DNA of 36,100 bases. Source: Microscillaceae bacterium (lineage in GTDB: Bacteria; Bacteroidota; Bacteroidia; Cytophagales; Microscillaceae). The position numbers were made by a program, and so were the translations under genes. The stretch spans positions 1-36,100 of the forward strand of contig JAABSX010000044.1 of NCBI GenBank assembly GCA_011390205.1, written 5' to 3'. Under the pieces are notes generated by a model. That model was given only the letters and a program-made list of their open reading frames with translations, had not been told where the DNA came from and did not search any database. This document shows positions 1-7,034 of the stretch, piece by piece (positions within the stretch are counted from its first letter, which is position 1; every line of letters starts with the position of its first letter).

Positions 1-200
1 CGGAAACTCTCTACGGTGAGCTTTTATGAATTTATAGATTTCGGTTCGTTCTTGGAGAAGATGTGCACTGCTTTTTTAAGATATCCCGTTCTAATTGCGC
101 ATCTGCTAAGGCTTTTTCTAATTCTCGGATACGGTTTTCTTGCTCAGTCAGTTTTGGCTGACCTGGACACGCAAACCAGTTCTTTGCATAAGACAAAGAT
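1..200 (-). pseudogene. IS3-family transposase relic (end of OrfA, start of OrfB), cut by the window edge
   Basis: Read on the minus strand, about 178 down to 100 encodes GQPKLTEQENRIRELEKALA followed by DAQLERDILKK, the leucine-zipper end of IS3-family OrfA. After the KK codons the frame goes wrong. The run at 74-79 has six A's on the minus strand; a seventh would restore the usual AVHIFSK ending. As it stands the frame reads QCTSSPRTN and stops. The OrfB start (EIYKFIKAHRREFP) follows in another frame and leaves the window at base 1. The N-terminal half of OrfA is missing: the frame meets a stop just upstream and has no start codon. Whether OrfB is intact outside the window cannot be seen. 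The plus-strand ORF over the same bases is only its shadow. Confidence 0.8.
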
Positions 201-331
201 ACAAAAAAGTTAGTTTAATTGTTTCTGATTACTTACCCCCCCTATTTTTGTACAGACAGGGGTAGGGCGATACTGATACTGCAATATGATACTTTAATAT
301 ACAGTACTCTAATCACAGCCAAGCCCTATTT

Positions 332-1747
332 TTAACACTCAATCACATTAATTGGCACTTTGACGGCAAGCCCCCCTTCAGAAGTCTCCTTGTATTTTTC
401 GCTCATGTCGAGAGCTGTTTGCATCATGGTTTCTATCACTTTGTCTAAGCTGACCTTTGCATGGGCAGGGTCTGACTCTAGGGCTATGTTGGCTGCGGTG
501 ATGGCTTTGATTGCTCCCATAGAGTTGCGTTCTATACAAGGAATCTGCACCAAACCCCCGATGGGGTCACAGGTAAGCCCTAAGTGATGCTCCATGGCTA
601 TCTCAGCAGCCATCACAGCCTGGGCAGGTGAGCCACCCAAGCCTTGTGTCAAGGCAGCAGCAGCCATTGCAGAAGAAACGCCTATCTCTGCTTGGCAGCC
701 TCCCATGGCAGCCGAAATTGTAGCTCCTTTTTTGAAAATGCTTCCTATTTCGCCCGCTACCAGCAGAAAATCCACAATATCATCTTCACTTACTTCTCCA
801 CAAAAACAAACATAATACATCAATACGGCAGGGATGACACCTGCTGCACCATTGGTCGGGGCAGTAACGACTCGCCCAAAGGCGGCATTTTCTTCATTGA
901 CGGCAAGGGCAAAGCAGCTTAGCCACTTAGAGGTTTTTTGAAAATCTACCATGCTGCCACGCACTGCTTGAAACCAATCTTCATCATTCTCAAATTTATT
1001 CGTGCCCAAGAGGCGTTGGTTCAGTTGAAATGCTCTGCGTTTTACTTGTAGCCCTCCCGGAAGTTCCCCTTCTAGTTGTGTTCCCTTAAACATACAGGCA
1101 CGCATGGTATGCCATATTTTTAACAAACCTGCTTTGATTTCGGATTCACTACGCCAGTATTTTTCATTTTCTAAGACCACCCCAGAGATTGATTTTTGTA
1201 ACTCTCCACACCAATAGAGTAAATCTTCGGCTTTTTGGGTAGGGTAGGGGATTTCTCCTTTTTGGGTTTGGGTTTTGTTTTCACCTTCTTTGATGATAAA
1301 GCCGCCCCCGATAGAGAAGTAATTTTGCTCGAAAGTTTGGTTTTCTCCATAACTCGCCCTAAACTTCATCCCGTTGGGGTGAAAAGCAAGGCTTTCAGAG
1401 TTTAAAAATACCAGGTCTTTGGCATACTCAAAGGAGATTTCTTGTTTGCCAGACAGCAGCAGTTTTTGAGTTGTTTTGATGGCATTTATTTTCGAGTGAA
1501 TCAGGTTTGTATCTATTACCTCAGCATTTTCTCCACTTAGGCCCAGCAAGATGGCAATGTCAGTGCCGTGCCCTTTGCCAGTCTTGGCAAGTGAGCCATA
1601 GAGAAAGGTCTGTACTTTGTGCACCTCCTTCAAGGTAGTTTCTTTTTGAATGTCTAACAAAAACTGCTGGGCAGCCTTCCAAGGGCCCATGGTATGTGAG
1701 CTAGAAGGGCCAATACCTATCTTAAAGATATCAAATACACTGACCAT
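332..1747 (-). CDS. sdaA: L-serine ammonia-lyase (single-chain, iron-sulfur)
   Basis: Deaminates L-serine to pyruvate and ammonia in the cytoplasm, using a [4Fe-4S] cluster as Lewis acid. The N-terminus has the family signature [20 protein letters not shown], with SSHT in the substrate site. The C-terminal catalytic domain has the cysteines expected for the cluster, in YYVCFCGE and in [13 protein letters not shown]. The chain ends exactly on Cys (PINVIEC), as in type II serine dehydratases, where the terminal Cys folds back into the active site. I chose the ATG at 1747 (471 aa) because homologues begin at M-[VI]-SVFD. An in-frame ATG at 1771 would add eight residues, but a -7 box at 1787-1794 predicts transcription starting only about 10 nt before it. 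It is a single gene transcribed away from the secreted-protein gene. Confidence 0.95.
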   Translation of the reverse strand: MVSVFDIFKIGIGPSSSHTMGPWKAAQQFLLDIQKETTLKEVHKVQTFLYGSLAKTGKGHGTDIAILLGLSGENAEVIDTNLIHSKINAIKTTQKLLLSGKQEISFEYAKDLVFLNSESLAFHPNGMKFRASYGENQTFEQNYFSIGGGFIIKEGENKTQTQKGEIPYPTQKAEDLLYWCGELQKSISGVVLENEKYWRSESEIKAGLLKIWHTMRACMFKGTQLEGELPGGLQVKRRAFQLNQRLLGTNKFENDEDWFQAVRGSMVDFQKTSKWLSCFALAVNEENAAFGRVVTAPTNGAAGVIPAVLMYYVCFCGEVSEDDIVDFLLVAGEIGSIFKKGATISAAMGGCQAEIGVSSAMAAAALTQGLGGSPAQAVMAAEIAMEHHLGLTCDPIGGLVQIPCIERNSMGAIKAITAANIALESDPAHAKVSLDKVIETMMQTALDMSEKYKETSEGGLAVKVPINVIEC

Positions 1748-1786
1748 TTCAAGAGTACGAGGTTTTAGCATTGTGTTTTTTTATTA

Positions 1787-1794
1787 CAAAAATA
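1787..1794 (-). promoter_or_regulatory. Putative -7 element of sdaA
   Basis: TATTTTTG on the minus strand is an exact match to the Bacteroidota -7 consensus TAnnTTTG. Transcription would begin near 1780, giving a leader of about 33 nt to the preferred ATG at 1747. No clear TTG -33 element is present at the right distance, so this is tentative. Confidence 0.5.
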
Positions 1795-2152
1795 CGATAT
1801 TGTTGTATCTTTTTGAGAAATAAGCCCTTATTTTTTTGAGTAGAAAATTTACTCCCTTGGTAATCCTGTAAGCGGGCATTGGTCTGCCACTGTTGGGCCT
1901 AGCCTCCTACAAATCTGCAAACAGCCCCTCTGCCCCGTAGTTTGGAATTTCGTGTTGTGAAGACGACAAACAGGAAATAAAATAAAACTTCCCCCAGTGT
2001 ATCAAACCAAAAAATACTCCCTTCCTGAACCACATCGCTTATCTCATTAAATAATAAAGTTGTTTCAAGAAACAAAGAGGATTTCTAGATAATCTCACCG
2101 TATTATCAGGTAAGTTATTATTTATTCATATTTAACTAAATCAATATTTGTA
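1795..2152. other. Intergenic region between sdaA and the secreted-protein gene
   Basis: No convincing ORF or RNA is visible in this stretch between two divergent genes. An imperfect palindrome GTTGTGAAGACGACAAAC lies near 1953-1970. The last 100 bases are very AT-rich and must hold the promoter of the gene starting at 2153, but I find no exact TAnnTTTG box there. Confidence 0.5.
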
Positions 2153-3265
2153 ATGAAAAAGAACACAATTTTCTTATTTGTAATTATGCTTAGCTTATTA
2201 TTTGCATTCCCTGCACAAGCACAATTAGGTGGAATAGGAGGTAAAATCAAAGATAAGATAAAAGGCAACAAAGGGCAGAAACAAGAAACAGAATCTGCTC
2301 CACAAGAAGTAAACCCTAAAAAACTAAAAGTATATGGCGAAAACGAAGTTGGCAATGAGTTCCAAGAAGATGAATATGGCATTGCAGGTGTATATTACTA
2401 CTCCAAAGTAAATGAACCCAATGCCCGCTACAAAGCCCTCGTAAAAAGCTTGACTTTCTGCGAAGATTTTGCCAAAAAAGTAGTCCATAAAAAAGTACCT
2501 TCGTGCTTTACCATGGCAATGGAATACAGTGCTCACAACAGTAGCGGGACTATCAGAACACACGAGTACGAATACAATGCCACTAACTATAATGAGGTAG
2601 GGAATCTGATAGACAATAAAATGCTCGTCATTAGCACTTACAGAGGCTCATGGCTACAGCTTGCACCCGGTGTACTCTTTACTCCGCCTAGCAACGCTGC
2701 GTTTGGAACATCTGAAGCTCCCGAAGAAGCAATTACCGACTATGTTTTCAGTTCGGGCTTTATCTATGCCAAAAACCAAGACGACATTGCCGAATGGTCT
2801 GACATAGAGAAGATAAGAGAAGCCTATAAAAAAGCCTCCGAAGCTTACAAAGCCATCAGAACAGAGTATGAAGGTGCACAAACAGCAAGTGTAGAAATGC
2901 CTAGCATTAGCACGCTCAATACCAAGGCAATACAAGAGCAAGCCCTCAAAGCCTACAATGCCAAATACAACAGTGTAAACAAAGGCTGGACATCTAACTA
3001 TATGTATGTGTATGGCGATAAATGGGCTACCATCACGCACAAAGTACACGGGCATATCTTGTACCGACAAATTGCAGTAGTCATTGCACGCACCAACCCT
3101 GAGGGCAAATGCAAAGCTGACCTTATGAACTTTGTCGAGCCTTACGAAAACGGACAGTATGTAGCTTCTAAGGGCTATATCAGTGGTCCCATTTCTTATG
3201 TAGGAATGCCCGGCGGCTATTTGCCTTGTGAGAAGATGGACGCCTTCAAGAGTAAGCTGAAATAA
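2153..3265 (+). CDS. Secreted protein of unknown function
   Basis: I do not recognise the family. The 370-residue product starts with a clear Sec signal peptide (basic MKKN, a hydrophobic core to about residue 20, then FPAQAQ with likely cleavage after AQA). The mature start is Gly/Lys-rich (LGGIGGKIKDKIKG) and is followed by a charged linker. The rest looks like a soluble alpha/beta protein with no membrane segment. Four cysteines in the mature part (near FCEDF, SCFTM, GKCKAD and LPCEK) could form disulfides in the periplasm or outside the cell. There is no lipobox and no obvious type IX sorting domain at the C-terminus. The gene stands alone, with a terminator immediately downstream. Function is unknown; export is the only firm inference. 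Confidence 0.85.
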   Translation: MKKNTIFLFVIMLSLLFAFPAQAQLGGIGGKIKDKIKGNKGQKQETESAPQEVNPKKLKVYGENEVGNEFQEDEYGIAGVYYYSKVNEPNARYKALVKSLTFCEDFAKKVVHKKVPSCFTMAMEYSAHNSSGTIRTHEYEYNATNYNEVGNLIDNKMLVISTYRGSWLQLAPGVLFTPPSNAAFGTSEAPEEAITDYVFSSGFIYAKNQDDIAEWSDIEKIREAYKKASEAYKAIRTEYEGAQTASVEMPSISTLNTKAIQEQALKAYNAKYNSVNKGWTSNYMYVYGDKWATITHKVHGHILYRQIAVVIARTNPEGKCKADLMNFVEPYENGQYVASKGYISGPISYVGMPGGYLPCEKMDAFKSKLK

Positions 3266-3326
3266 ACCTCTTTTGTAGATAGATAAAAACAACTGACTAG
3301 ACAGTAAGCAGCAGTGTTTTCATAAG

Positions 3327-3362
3327 AGCCCAGACGTTTTGCTTAAACGTTTGGGCTTTTTT
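3327..3362 (+). terminator. Rho-independent terminator of the secreted-protein gene
   Basis: A 13-bp stem with one G-T wobble (AGCCCAGACGTTT at 3327-3339 with AAACGTTTGGGCT at 3345-3357), a five-base TGCTT loop and a run of six T's. It begins about 60 bases after the stop codon. Confidence 0.9.
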
Positions 3363-3721
3363 ATGAAGTACCACTTGTTTTGCCAAACACGAACATAGCT
3401 ATCTGTCAAATTCTCATGTTTAACTTTTCACACCAGCACCAGCACTACAATCAACCTCCTTAGGAAATTGTATGACTCCGAAAAAAAGACAAAGCAAGCT
3501 TTCAATCAGCCCCATATTGTGGCTTTCATAGCATCACAACAGACTTTTAATCTATTGACAGCATAAAATAATGGAAAAATGGGCAAGAGGTGTTTCAAAG
3601 CATTGTATATCTTTTTATTTAATGATGAATATCATTTTATAAATAAAATTTTGTCTTTAACTTGTAACCCAATATTTAACCTTAAATCAATCTTTCTAAA
3701 ATTTAATGAATCAATACGATT
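3363..3721. other. AT-rich upstream region of acs
   Basis: No gene is visible. The last 120 bases are strongly AT-rich and should contain the acs promoter, but there is no exact TAnnTTTG match; the nearest candidate is the AAATTTTG stretch near 3648-3655. I see no riboswitch or RNA gene. Confidence 0.4.
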
Positions 3722-5632
3722 ATGGCTTTAAAAATCAATAGTCTCGGAGGATATATCCACGAGTATCAAAAAAGTGTAAACACGCCCGAGAAGTTTTGGG
3801 CAGAAATCGCAGACAACTTTTACTGGCGTAAAAAATGGGACAAAGTCGTAGAGTGGAACTTTGAAGAACCCCGTGTAGAGTGGTTCAAGAATGCAAAGCT
3901 CAATATTACGGAGAATATCTTTGAGCGAAATTTATTCACCCATGCAGATAAACCTGCCATCATTTGGGAGCCCAATGACCCCAACGAAGCACACATCACA
4001 CTCACCTACAAAGAACTCTACGAAAAGGTCTGCCAATTTGCCAATGTACTCAAAGGCAAGGGCATCGAGAAAGGTGACAGAGTCATTATCTACATGCCTA
4101 TGGTGCCTGAGGCAGCCATTGCGATGCTTGCCTGTGCTAGAGTAGGGGCTGTGCATTCCATTGTTTTTGCGGGTTTTTCTTCTAGTGCATTGGCTGACCG
4201 CATAGAAGATTGCAAAGCTAAAATGGTCATTACCTCTGATGGTAATTTTAGGGGAACTAAAAAAATCCCTGTGAAGGCAGTCGTGGATGAAGCCCTAGAA
4301 GCAAAAAGCAGCATAGAAAACGTCATTGTATTGCAAAGAACCAAGCAAGATGTAACGATGACAGCAGGGCGAGATACTTGGTGGCACGAAGCCTGCGAGG
4401 GTGTTTCTACTGAAAACAAAGCCGAAGAGATGGACTCCGAAGATATGCTCTTTATCCTCTATACTTCTGGCTCTACAGGCAAGCCCAAAGGCGTAGTGCA
4501 TACCTGCGGCGGCTACATGGTCTATACTGCCTATACTTTTCAGAATGTTTTTCACTATAATCCTGGGGATATTTACTGGTGTACAGCAGATGTCGGCTGG
4601 ATTACAGGGCATTCATACATCGTCTATGGCCCCCTTGTTTCTGGTGCTACTTCTATGATGTTTGAGGGAGTGCCTACCTTCCCTGACGCAGGGCGGTTTT
4701 GGGAAGTAGTAGCCAAGCACAAGGTCAATCAATTTTATACTGCTCCTACAGCCATTCGTGCTTTGCAAGCTTACGGCCTAGACCCTGTTACCAAGCACGA
4801 CCTAAGCTCTCTCAAAGTGCTGGGCTCAGTAGGTGAGCCTATCAATGAAGAAGCTTGGCACTGGTACCATACACACATCGGCAAAGGCAAGTGCCCCATT
4901 GTGGATACTTGGTGGCAAACAGAAACGGGAGGCATCTTGATTTCTCCTTTGCCAGGCATCACCCCCACAAAGCCCTCTTATGCTACACTGCCTCTGCCAG
5001 GTGTGCAGCCTGTAATAGTAGATAGTGAAGGCAAAGAACTCAAAGGAAATAGCGTAGAAGGAAATCTTTGTATTAAGTTTCCTTGGCCGTCTATGATACG
5101 AACTACTTATGGCGACCACGAGCGCTGCCGCACTACCTACTTCTCTACTTACCCAGGAATGTACTTTACGGGAGATGGTGTAAAACGTGATGAAGATGGC
5201 TACTATCGTATTTTAGGGCGAGTAGATGATGTCATCAATGTATCTGGGCACCGAATGGGCACTGCCGAGGTAGAAAATGCCATCAATGAGCATCCGCTTG
5301 TCATAGAATCCGCAGTGGTAGGCTATCCACACGACATCAAAGGGCAAGGAATCTATGCCTATGTGATTGCTGATATGAGTGCAAGTGAAACCGATACAGA
5401 AGAAGAACTTGCCAAGGAAATTATCCTTACAGTGAGCAAAATCATAGGGCCTATCGCAAAGCCTGACAAAGTGCAGATAGTAAGCGGATTGCCTAAGACT
5501 CGCTCAGGCAAGATTATGAGGCGTATCTTACGCAAAGTAGCCGAAGGAGATATTTCTAATCTAGGAGATACAAGCACACTGCTTAATCCTGAAATAGTAG
5601 ATGAGCTTATAGCCAAAGCAGGGCTGGCATAA
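3722..5632 (+). CDS. acs: Acetyl-CoA synthetase (acetate--CoA ligase, AMP-forming)
   Basis: Activates acetate to acetyl-CoA through acetyl-AMP in the cytoplasm, feeding the TCA cycle and lipid synthesis. It has 636 residues, close to the usual 640-650. The N-terminal ACAS domain leads into the AMP-binding core with the P-loop-like motif YTSGSTGKPKG (about 247-257), VDTWWQTETGG (A5 region), YFTGDGVKRDEDGYY (A7) and GRVDDVINVSGHR (hinge). The C-terminal lid carries PKTRSGKIMRR, with Lys597 as the catalytic lysine normally controlled by reversible acetylation. MALKINSLGGYIHEYQ is a typical family start. The gene is monocistronic, with a hairpin terminator 18 bases after the stop. No acetyltransferase or deacetylase partner is adjacent. 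Confidence 0.97.
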   Translation: MALKINSLGGYIHEYQKSVNTPEKFWAEIADNFYWRKKWDKVVEWNFEEPRVEWFKNAKLNITENIFERNLFTHADKPAIIWEPNDPNEAHITLTYKELYEKVCQFANVLKGKGIEKGDRVIIYMPMVPEAAIAMLACARVGAVHSIVFAGFSSSALADRIEDCKAKMVITSDGNFRGTKKIPVKAVVDEALEAKSSIENVIVLQRTKQDVTMTAGRDTWWHEACEGVSTENKAEEMDSEDMLFILYTSGSTGKPKGVVHTCGGYMVYTAYTFQNVFHYNPGDIYWCTADVGWITGHSYIVYGPLVSGATSMMFEGVPTFPDAGRFWEVVAKHKVNQFYTAPTAIRALQAYGLDPVTKHDLSSLKVLGSVGEPINEEAWHWYHTHIGKGKCPIVDTWWQTETGGILISPLPGITPTKPSYATLPLPGVQPVIVDSEGKELKGNSVEGNLCIKFPWPSMIRTTYGDHERCRTTYFSTYPGMYFTGDGVKRDEDGYYRILGRVDDVINVSGHRMGTAEVENAINEHPLVIESAVVGYPHDIKGQGIYAYVIADMSASETDTEEELAKEIILTVSKIIGPIAKPDKVQIVSGLPKTRSGKIMRRILRKVAEGDISNLGDTSTLLNPEIVDELIAKAGLA

Positions 5633-5650
5633 GTACTTATGTTGTTCAAT

Positions 5651-5690
5651 AAAAAAAGATGACTTTCTAAGAAGAAAGCCATCTTTTTTA
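5651..5690 (+). terminator. Terminator of acs
   Basis: An 18-bp stem (5651-5668 with 5673-5690) containing a single A/C mismatch and an AAGA loop. The descending arm ends in a T-run at 5683-5689 (CATCTTTTTTTA), so the A/T base of the stem also provides the U-tract. Confidence 0.9.
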
Positions 5691-5739
5691 TCTCCCTATT
5701 GGTCGCAGTGTCTTGACCCGCAACCGCCACTGTTTTGAG

Positions 5740-5775
5740 CGTCTCGCTCAGAACAAACTTTCACGAATCATTTAA
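5740..5775. repeat. 36-bp direct repeat, copy 1
   Basis: Identical over 36 bases to 5877-5912. It starts CGTCTCGCTCAGAACAAACT and ends CACGAATCATTTAA. Its first bases are the right arm of a small palindrome, TGAGCG-TCT-CGCTCA, at 5736-5750. Confidence 0.9.
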
Positions 5776-5876
5776 ACTCAAATTTAAAATAAAATTTTGA
5801 AATAAACTCAAATAAATAGCAAAAACCTTTGATATGAGCGAGATGCTCATACCAGTTTGTGGTATAAAAAGTAAGT

Positions 5877-5912
5877 CGTCTCGCTCAGAACAAACTTTCA
5901 CGAATCATTTAA
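5877..5912. repeat. 36-bp direct repeat, copy 2
   Basis: Exact second copy of 5740-5775, 101 bases downstream. Its last two bases overlap the terminal-repeat-like box at 5911-5928. Between the copies lie two hairpins: TATGAGC-GAGAT-GCTCATA (5833-5851) and ATACCA-GTTTG-TGGTAT (5849-5865). Confidence 0.9.
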
Positions 5913-6162
5913 CCCACTTTCCGCACCCTCTTTTTATGAATGAATGATTTACAAGTAAAACGATACAAGATTTCACACCTACGGTGTTTCTGTTTCTTGA
6001 CATGACATTTTCTACAAAGATTTCAGTCCTAACGGACTTAAAAAAGCCGTAGGCTTGTCATCTTTGTAGCCTAAGAGAGCAAAAAATATGTCCACCACCT
6101 TTAGGTGTGGTATCTTTGACCTAAATCAAGGAATAGTTAAGAAAAAGTGCGGAAGGAGGGGT
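5911..6162. mobile_element. Possible miniature (MITE-like) element with internal hairpins
   Basis: The block is bounded by AACCCACTTTCCGCACCC (5911-5928) and, in inverse orientation, AGTGCGGAAGGAGGGGT (6146-6162); the two share the CTTCCGCAC/GTGCGGAAG core and CCC/GGG ends. Inside are four short hairpins: ACACC-TAC-GGTGT (5975-5987), AGTCC-TAAC-GGACT (6025-6038), AAGCC-GTA-GGCTT (6044-6056) and CCACCACCT-TT-AGGTGTGG (6092-6110). The middle two are enclosed by a 10-bp inverted repeat, CTACAAAGAT/ATCTTTGTAG (6012-6021/6060-6069). No coding potential and no clear target duplication are seen. The mobile origin is inferred from the match of the left box to the box beside the transposase relic near 29345; a cluster of REP-like repeats is the alternative. 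Confidence 0.45.
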
Positions 6163-6183
6163 CTAGCATAGTCTTTCATTAAT

Positions 6184-6224
6184 ATTAAACTATGATTTTC
6201 GGATACTGAAAACCATAGTTTAAT
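6184..6224 (-). terminator. Hairpin downstream of the acidic-protein gene, possible terminator
   Basis: A 17-bp stem (6184-6200 with 6208-6224) with one A/C mismatch and a GGATACT loop, lying 10 bases beyond the stop codon at 6234. On the minus strand there is no real U-tract after the stem, so it may protect the 3' end rather than terminate. Confidence 0.55.
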
Positions 6225-6233
6225 CTCAATATA

Positions 6234-6755
6234 TTAAGCTAGCATCAAAGTATCTAAGCAAGATTTAATGACTACAAACATCATAGCCAACTCTTCGGGC
6301 TCGTAAATCATCTCACCAACCTCATCAGAGTCATCATCTTCGTCATATTCTCCTTCTTCTTGGCATATCGTAATATAAATAAACTGCAGGAGGTCTCCTT
6401 GTGGGTGCTCTTCCGAAAGCTTTGCAATGGCTTCCTCTTGCCCCTCATAATCTTCGTCTTCTAAAAAGGCAAGTTTCTCGGCATTGTCAGTATCGGCTAC
6501 ACCGATTTGCTCCTCACTTACTTCTGCCACTGCACCTTTTTTCTTTTTAATCATATGCCAGAGCTCTACACTGACTCCTAGGATGAGGTCAGACATATCC
6601 TCTGTAAATTCGTCTTCATCTACTTCAAGTAAATAAGCTGTGAGATGTGGCTGCTCAGTGATAAACTGCTCCACCATTAAGTCATAAGCATCTTGTGAAA
6701 GATCTCTTAGCTCATCGATATCTCTTTCAATCTCTGCAAAAGTGATTAGTTCCAT
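6234..6755 (-). CDS. Acidic hypothetical protein
   Basis: I do not recognise this 173-residue protein. It is extremely rich in Asp and Glu, with runs such as EYDEDDDSDEVGE near the C-terminus, and is predicted to be cytoplasmic: no signal peptide or transmembrane stretch. Much of it looks helical, with a short basic patch (IKKKK) in the middle. The central part (VADTDNAEKLAFLEDEDYEG) is probably a disordered linker between two helical lobes. The ORF is clean, starts with ATG, and is followed by a long hairpin. It is transcribed away from the sigma-like gene at 7035, and the 279-base gap between them must contain both promoters. No functional call can be made. Confidence 0.75.
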   Translation of the reverse strand: MELITFAEIERDIDELRDLSQDAYDLMVEQFITEQPHLTAYLLEVDEDEFTEDMSDLILGVSVELWHMIKKKKGAVAEVSEEQIGVADTDNAEKLAFLEDEDYEGQEEAIAKLSEEHPQGDLLQFIYITICQEEGEYDEDDDSDEVGEMIYEPEELAMMFVVIKSCLDTLMLA

Positions 6756-6993
6756 AAAAATAAAATTAGAATTATAATTGTGCGAAAATCCACTTTTTTA
6801 TTCAGAATACCTTAGAAAGCCTTGAATATTATTTTTAATCAGCACCTGCCCTTAGGATGTATTTTTATTCAAAAGGCTACTAAACCGTATTTTACCCATG
6901 CCCAAAGCTTCATATAGAGAAGAAAACAGAGGCTACACGAAAAAAAATTAAAATAATCTCTACTCTCCAGCAGTTTTTGAGTATATTCATCAA

Positions 6994-7028
6994 AAGTGTT
7001 ATAAAGTGTTTAAAAACCCAGAAGTGTT
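6994..7028 (+). promoter_or_regulatory. Three AAGTGTT repeats just upstream of the sigma-like gene
   Basis: AAGTGTT occurs at 6994-7000, 7004-7010 and 7022-7028, that is, at spacings of 10 and 18 bases, ending six bases before the ATG at 7035. Spacings close to one and two helical turns suggest a binding site for a regulator, or a leader element. The function is inference. Confidence 0.35.
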
Positions 7029-7034
7029 TGAGAT

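Noticed and set aside
16-213. Plus-strand ORF of 65 codons at the left edge
   Set aside because: It is the antisense of the IS3 OrfA relic, whose minus-strand translation is clearly transposase-like.
243-250. TATTTTTG -7 box on the plus strand
   Set aside because: No plus-strand gene follows; the next gene is on the minus strand. Probably a chance match.
2324-3292. Minus-strand ORFs of 79 and 212 codons under the secreted-protein gene
   Set aside because: The plus-strand frame has a signal peptide, proper start and terminator; the antisense frames have none of these.
5740-5912. CRISPR-like pair of 36-bp repeats
   Set aside because: Only two copies, with a 101-base spacer that itself contains hairpins, and no cas genes.
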